The position numbers and the translations under genes were made by a program. Under the pieces are notes generated by a model that saw only the letters and a list, made by a program, of their open reading frames with translations, did not search any database and had not been told where the DNA came from. 8,112 bases of DNA from Desulfuromonadales bacterium (GTDB lineage: Bacteria > Desulfobacterota > Desulfuromonadia > Geobacterales > Pseudopelobacteraceae): assembly GCA_015688915.1 (NCBI GenBank), contig JAATGX010000131.1, forward strand, positions 1 through 8,112, written 5' to 3'. Below, piece after piece: positions 5,105 to 8,112 of the stretch. How positions within the stretch are numbered: position 1 is the first letter of the stretch; the number at the start of each line of letters is the position of its first letter.

Positions 5105-6469
5105 CTACTTGGCGTTCCCCATCTTCTTGAGAATATCCCATCCCTTGAGCAGGTCCAGCGCCCTCATGACCTGGTAATCGTTTTTCAGGTTATCCTCGGG
5201 TTTGAGCGATGTCAGCTTGTCCTTCTTCTCCTCCGGCTTCACTTCTTTCGTGGAACCCTGCTGGCCATCCTTGTCCCCGATCTCGAAATGATTCTCCAGG
5301 TCCTTTTCCCGCAGGTGCAGGCCATCCGGTTTGTTCCCTTCCTTGGGCAGTTCCAGCCGTTCCACAACGATGTCCGGGGTTATTCCCTTGGCTTGGATCG
5401 ACCGCCCGTTGGGCGTGTAGTAAAGCGCCGTCGTCAAACGGAGGCCGGAATCATCGGAAAGCGGGATGATGGTCTGCACCGGTCCCTTGCCGAAGCTCTG
5501 GGTACCCATGATGACGGCTCGCTTGTGATCCTGGAGCGCACCGGCCACGATCTCCGACGCGCTGGCGCTGCCGCCGTTGATCAGGACAACGATCGGACAG
5601 CCGGGTTCCTTGTTGCCCTCCCTGGGCGAAAACTGCATCTGGGAATCCTTTTCCCGTCCCTTGGTATAGACGATCAGGCCGTCCTCCACAAAATGGTCGG
5701 CAACCCTCACCGCCTGGTCAAGTAATCCGCCGGGGTCGTTTCTCAGGTCGAGAACCAGGCCGGAAAGCGGCTTCTTGTGATCTTCCTGGAGTGAACTCAG
5801 GGCCTTGCTCAGTTCCTCGTCGGTCTTTTCCTGGAACTGGGCAATGCGCACGTAGCCATAGCCGTTGTCCAGCATCCGCGAACGGACGCTCTTGATCTGG
5901 ATGATATCCCGGACCAGAGAAAACTCCTTGGGCTTCTCAAAGGTTTCCCGCATGATGGTCAAAACGACCGTAGAGCCTTTCAGCCCCCGCATCCGCTTGA
6001 CCGCATCATTGATGTTGAGGTCCTTGGTGAACTTGTCATCAATCTTGAGGATCTGGTCTCCCGACTTGATGCCGGCCTTGTAGGCGGGGGTATCCTCGAT
6101 GGGAGAGATGACGGTCAGGATGCCGTCCTTGACGGTGATTTCAATACCGAGGCCACCGAAAGCGCCCTTGGTGTCGATCTTCATCTCCTTGTAGGAATCG
6201 GGTGGCATAAAGGAGCTATGCGGGTCCAGCGATGCCAGCATGCCGTTGATGGCGCCGTAGATCAGTTTTTTGGTATCGACCTCCTCCACGTAGCTCTTCT
6301 TGACGATCGCCATGACGTCGGTAAAGAGTTCGATGGATTCGTAGTCGCTCCCCTTCCCCTCGGCCGCGCAACGCCGTTGGGAACTGATGCCGATGAAGAT
6401 CACCAGGGCTGCCACGACCGTGACGAACCCCATTAGTACCCGCTTGTTTCTGCCGCCTTTTGTAGACAT
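5105..6469 (-). CDS. ctpA: Carboxy-terminal processing protease, S41 family
   Basis: A 454-residue periplasmic serine protease that trims or degrades proteins from their C-termini. It has one N-terminal signal or anchor segment (~11-29), the family N-terminal helical region with NGMLASLDPHSSFM (75-88), a PDZ domain (~100-175, from AFGGLGIEI), and the S41 catalytic domain (~200-370). The Ser-Lys catalytic pair is intact: S303 in GGSASASEI and K328 in FGKGPVQ, with Q332 as the usual third residue; the 25-residue spacing matches CtpB and Prc. A highly charged Lys/Glu-rich stretch (~373-425) precedes a helical tail. The ATG at 6467-6469 has GGAGG 6 bases upstream. It follows the envC-like gene by 41 bp in the same operon. 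In related bacteria such proteases act on envelope proteins, including cell-wall hydrolases; the substrate here is inferred only. Confidence 0.95.
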   Translation of the reverse strand: MSTKGGRNKRVLMGFVTVVAALVIFIGISSQRRCAAEGKGSDYESIELFTDVMAIVKKSYVEEVDTKKLIYGAINGMLASLDPHSSFMPPDSYKEMKIDTKGAFGGLGIEITVKDGILTVISPIEDTPAYKAGIKSGDQILKIDDKFTKDLNINDAVKRMRGLKGSTVVLTIMRETFEKPKEFSLVRDIIQIKSVRSRMLDNGYGYVRIAQFQEKTDEELSKALSSLQEDHKKPLSGLVLDLRNDPGGLLDQAVRVADHFVEDGLIVYTKGREKDSQMQFSPREGNKEPGCPIVVLINGGSASASEIVAGALQDHKRAVIMGTQSFGKGPVQTIIPLSDDSGLRLTTALYYTPNGRSIQAKGITPDIVVERLELPKEGNKPDGLHLREKDLENHFEIGDKDGQQGSTKEVKPEEKKDKLTSLKPEDNLKNDYQVMRALDLLKGWDILKKMGNAK

Positions 6470-6475
6470 CTTCCG

Positions 6476-6480
6476 CCTCC
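6476..6480 (-). promoter_or_regulatory. Ribosome binding site of ctpA
   Basis: GGAGG on the minus strand, 6 bases before the ATG at 6467-6469. It is the strongest translation signal in this operon and lies within the 41-bp gap after the envC-like gene. Confidence 0.75.
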
Positions 6481-6510
6481 GGTTTTTATGTGGTGCCTCG
6501 TTTTGTTTTT

Positions 6511-7695
6511 TTACCTCAGCCAGCCCGCCGGGTCCACCGGCTTGCCCTGGTACCTGATTTCGAAGTAGAGCATCGGGCCCCTGGCGGAATCCATGTCCCC
6601 AACCGTGGCCACGGCTTCGTTGCGGGCCACCTCGGCACCCACCTTCTTGAGAATCCGGGATGCATGGGCGTACAGACTGAAATAGCCGCCGCCATGATCG
6701 ACGATGACCATATTGCCGTACCCCTTGAAATAATCGGCGAAGATGACGCTCCCCTCGTAGATGGCCCGAATCTCCGTGCCCGCTCCGGCGGATATGGACA
6801 GCCCCTTGCTGAAGGTATATGAATCGAACTCGGGATGCTTGTGCTTGCCGAACGTCTCGATGACCTCGCCCCGCACCGGCAGCGACATGCGCCCCTTCTG
6901 GGAGGCAAAACCGCGATCCGGCACCGGCGGCAACTCGGGCGCCGGTTTGAACCTGTTGCCCGGTTTTTCGTGCCGCGAGGAAAGTTTCCTGCGGCTGAGG
7001 GCCTCCAGGCGCTCGATCATGGTCTGGAGCCGGCCGGCATTGGCCTGGAGCTCCTTGAGCGATGCCTCGTAGCTCTTGCGATCCTGGCGCACCTTGGTCA
7101 GGTAGGCCGCCTTTTTGCCCTTTTCGCCCTCTATTTCGCGCTTCTTGAGGGCGATGCCCTTTTTGATCTGTTCCTTCCTGGCGGCATCCTGTTCCAGGTC
7201 GGCCTTGAGCTGGCGCAACTGCTCAATTTTTTCATTATACTCTGCGAAAATCCTTTTGTCATTATCCAGAATCGAACGCATGTAACGGATCTTTTCCGCC
7301 ATCTGGGGAAACGACTCGGCCGAAAAGAACATCCGCACGGCGCCCAGTTCCCCGGCCTTGTAGAGCGACGACAGCCGCCGTTCGATCTCGTGCTTCTTCC
7401 GGTTGGCCTCATCCGTGACCCGGGCGATCTCCCTGCCGGTACGTGCCAGGCTGGATTCCACGCCGGCCAGGTCCCGGTCCAGCTTACCCAGCTCGTTCTC
7501 CTTCCGGGTCAGGTTGAGATTGATCTCCACCAGTTCCGTGGAGACGACCGCCTCAACCTTCCGGGTCGTGGTGATGAGCTGCTTCTTGGCCTTGATCTCC
7601 TGCCTGACCCCTTTCAGCTCGTCCTTGGGACTGCTGCCCCAGGCGGCAACGGAAAGGACCAGAACTACCAGTATGCACGGCAGACACTTGTTCAT
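6511..7695 (-). CDS. envC: EnvC-like murein hydrolase activator (coiled coil plus degenerate LytM/M23 domain)
   Basis: A 394-residue exported protein. A signal peptide (~1-20, LVVLVLSVAAWG) is followed by a long coiled coil (~22-238), a Pro-rich linker (~245-262) and a C-terminal LytM domain (~270-394). The metal-binding motifs of active M23 peptidases are lost. HxGxD is replaced by SKGLS (296-300) and the HLHFE motif by MLYFE (375-379). The same losses are known in E. coli EnvC, which is not a peptidase but activates the amidases AmiA and AmiB under FtsEX control. The adjacent ftsX gene supports this role: the ATG (7693-7695) directly follows the ftsX TGA, without overlap and without a good ribosome binding site, implying translational coupling. 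It could be filed under peptidase M23 in automated annotation, but hydrolase activity is unlikely. Confidence 0.9.
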   Translation of the reverse strand: MNKCLPCILVVLVLSVAAWGSSPKDELKGVRQEIKAKKQLITTTRKVEAVVSTELVEINLNLTRKENELGKLDRDLAGVESSLARTGREIARVTDEANRKKHEIERRLSSLYKAGELGAVRMFFSAESFPQMAEKIRYMRSILDNDKRIFAEYNEKIEQLRQLKADLEQDAARKEQIKKGIALKKREIEGEKGKKAAYLTKVRQDRKSYEASLKELQANAGRLQTMIERLEALSRRKLSSRHEKPGNRFKPAPELPPVPDRGFASQKGRMSLPVRGEVIETFGKHKHPEFDSYTFSKGLSISAGAGTEIRAIYEGSVIFADYFKGYGNMVIVDHGGGYFSLYAHASRILKKVGAEVARNEAVATVGDMDSARGPMLYFEIRYQGKPVDPAGWLR

Positions 7696-8112
7696 TCAGA
7701 TATTGATGAATCGCTTGAGCGACGTCAGGCTGCCGATGAAACCGAGCACGACGCCGGCCAGGAGGATACCGCCGACATACTCCGGGGGCAGGAACGACAG
7801 GCCGGCCGTAACGGGATTGAACGTCAGGAAACTACCCGCGTTCTGCAGAAACCCCTCGTACAGCCCCAACAGAAGCCCCATGGCCACAAGCGCCCCCGCG
7901 CCGCCCTGGATGATCCCCTCAACCAGGAACGGGGCCTTGATGAAGAAACGCGTGGCGCCCACCAGGGCCATGACCTCCAGTTCGTCGCGACGGGCATAGA
8001 TGGTCAGTTTGATGGTATTGGAGACGATGAACACGACCGCAACCCCAAGGAATCCCCCAAGCAGGGCGCCCAAAAGGCGCATGCAATTGAGCAACGAGTT
8101 AAAACGCCTGAC
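7696..8112 (-). CDS. ftsX: Cell division protein FtsX, C-terminal part
   Basis: The last 138 codons of ftsX; the 5' part lies beyond the right edge, so no start is present in the window. The protein is the membrane subunit of the FtsEX ABC-type complex, which transmits ATP hydrolysis by FtsE across the inner membrane to a periplasmic hydrolase activator. Three membrane segments are visible in the fragment (~11-31, ~64-84, ~112-130). Between the first two lies NTIKLTIYARRDELEVMALVGAT (32-54), the best conserved cytoplasmic loop of the family, which contacts FtsE. The stop is immediately followed by the envC-like start, matching the known functional pair. ftsE is expected just upstream, outside the window. 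Confidence 0.95.
   Translation of the reverse strand, partial: VRRFNSLLNCMRLLGALLGGFLGVAVVFIVSNTIKLTIYARRDELEVMALVGATRFFIKAPFLVEGIIQGGAGALVAMGLLLGLYEGFLQNAGSFLTFNPVTAGLSFLPPEYVGGILLAGVVLGFIGSLTSLKRFINI

Noticed and set aside
5006..5725. Long plus-strand open frame of about 239 codons opposite ctpA
   Set aside because: It mirrors the ctpA reading frame; the minus strand encodes an intact S41 protease with catalytic residues and a good ribosome binding site.
1..8112. Mobile element, phage remnant, CRISPR array or tRNA
   Set aside because: I found no transposase or integrase, no terminal repeats, no regularly spaced repeats and no cloverleaf sequence. The HTH regulator alone is not enough to call a prophage.

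Overview
The window looks like a chromosomal segment of a GC-rich Gram-negative deltaproteobacterium. A member of the Geobacter/Pelobacter group (Desulfuromonadota) is my best guess. The guess rests on the cell-division gene order ftsX - envC-like - ctpA - divergent polysaccharide deacetylase and on the style of the signalling proteins, not on any database comparison. I see no phage genes, transposase, CRISPR array, rRNA or tRNA.

Layout. (1) Positions 1-1337, minus strand: a signalling cluster. It holds a STAS-domain protein, then a YcgR-like PilZ protein (a c-di-GMP receptor by its motifs), then the first 46 codons of a further gene whose start overlaps the PilZ stop by ATGA. (2) Positions 1338-1920: a 583-bp divergent intergenic region without a convincing gene. 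It contains a G-rich stretch, one hairpin, and small symmetric or repeated motifs just before the next gene. (3) Positions 1921-3951, plus strand: a small Xre/CI-type helix-turn-helix regulator, then a 240-bp spacer packed with consecutive hairpins, then a ParA/MinD-type ATPase. The ATPase carries an unusual C-terminal extension of about 210 residues with a CxxC...HxxC putative zinc site. (4) Positions 3980-4011: a strong bidirectional terminator that separates the ATPase from the convergent block. (5) Positions 4035-8112, minus strand, read right to left: the FtsX C-terminus, an EnvC-like coiled-coil protein with a degenerate LytM domain, a carboxy-terminal processing protease (CtpA), and a membrane-anchored divergent polysaccharide deacetylase.

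How the genes work together. The right-hand block is a coherent envelope and division operon. FtsX (with FtsE, presumably just outside the window) would act through the EnvC-like activator on periplasmic amidases. CtpA and the deacetylase-like protein probably act on periplasmic proteins and envelope glycans. The left-hand block is regulatory: c-di-GMP sensing by PilZ, a STAS protein with Glu where the phospho-Ser normally sits, and a neighbour that is probably also a c-di-GMP protein. The middle block is the least conventional part. It pairs a regulator with a ParA-like ATPase that has no ParB partner in view, has a zinc-finger-like extension, and is preceded by a highly structured leader. 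This is where I would look for undescribed biology, although nothing here proves a new system.
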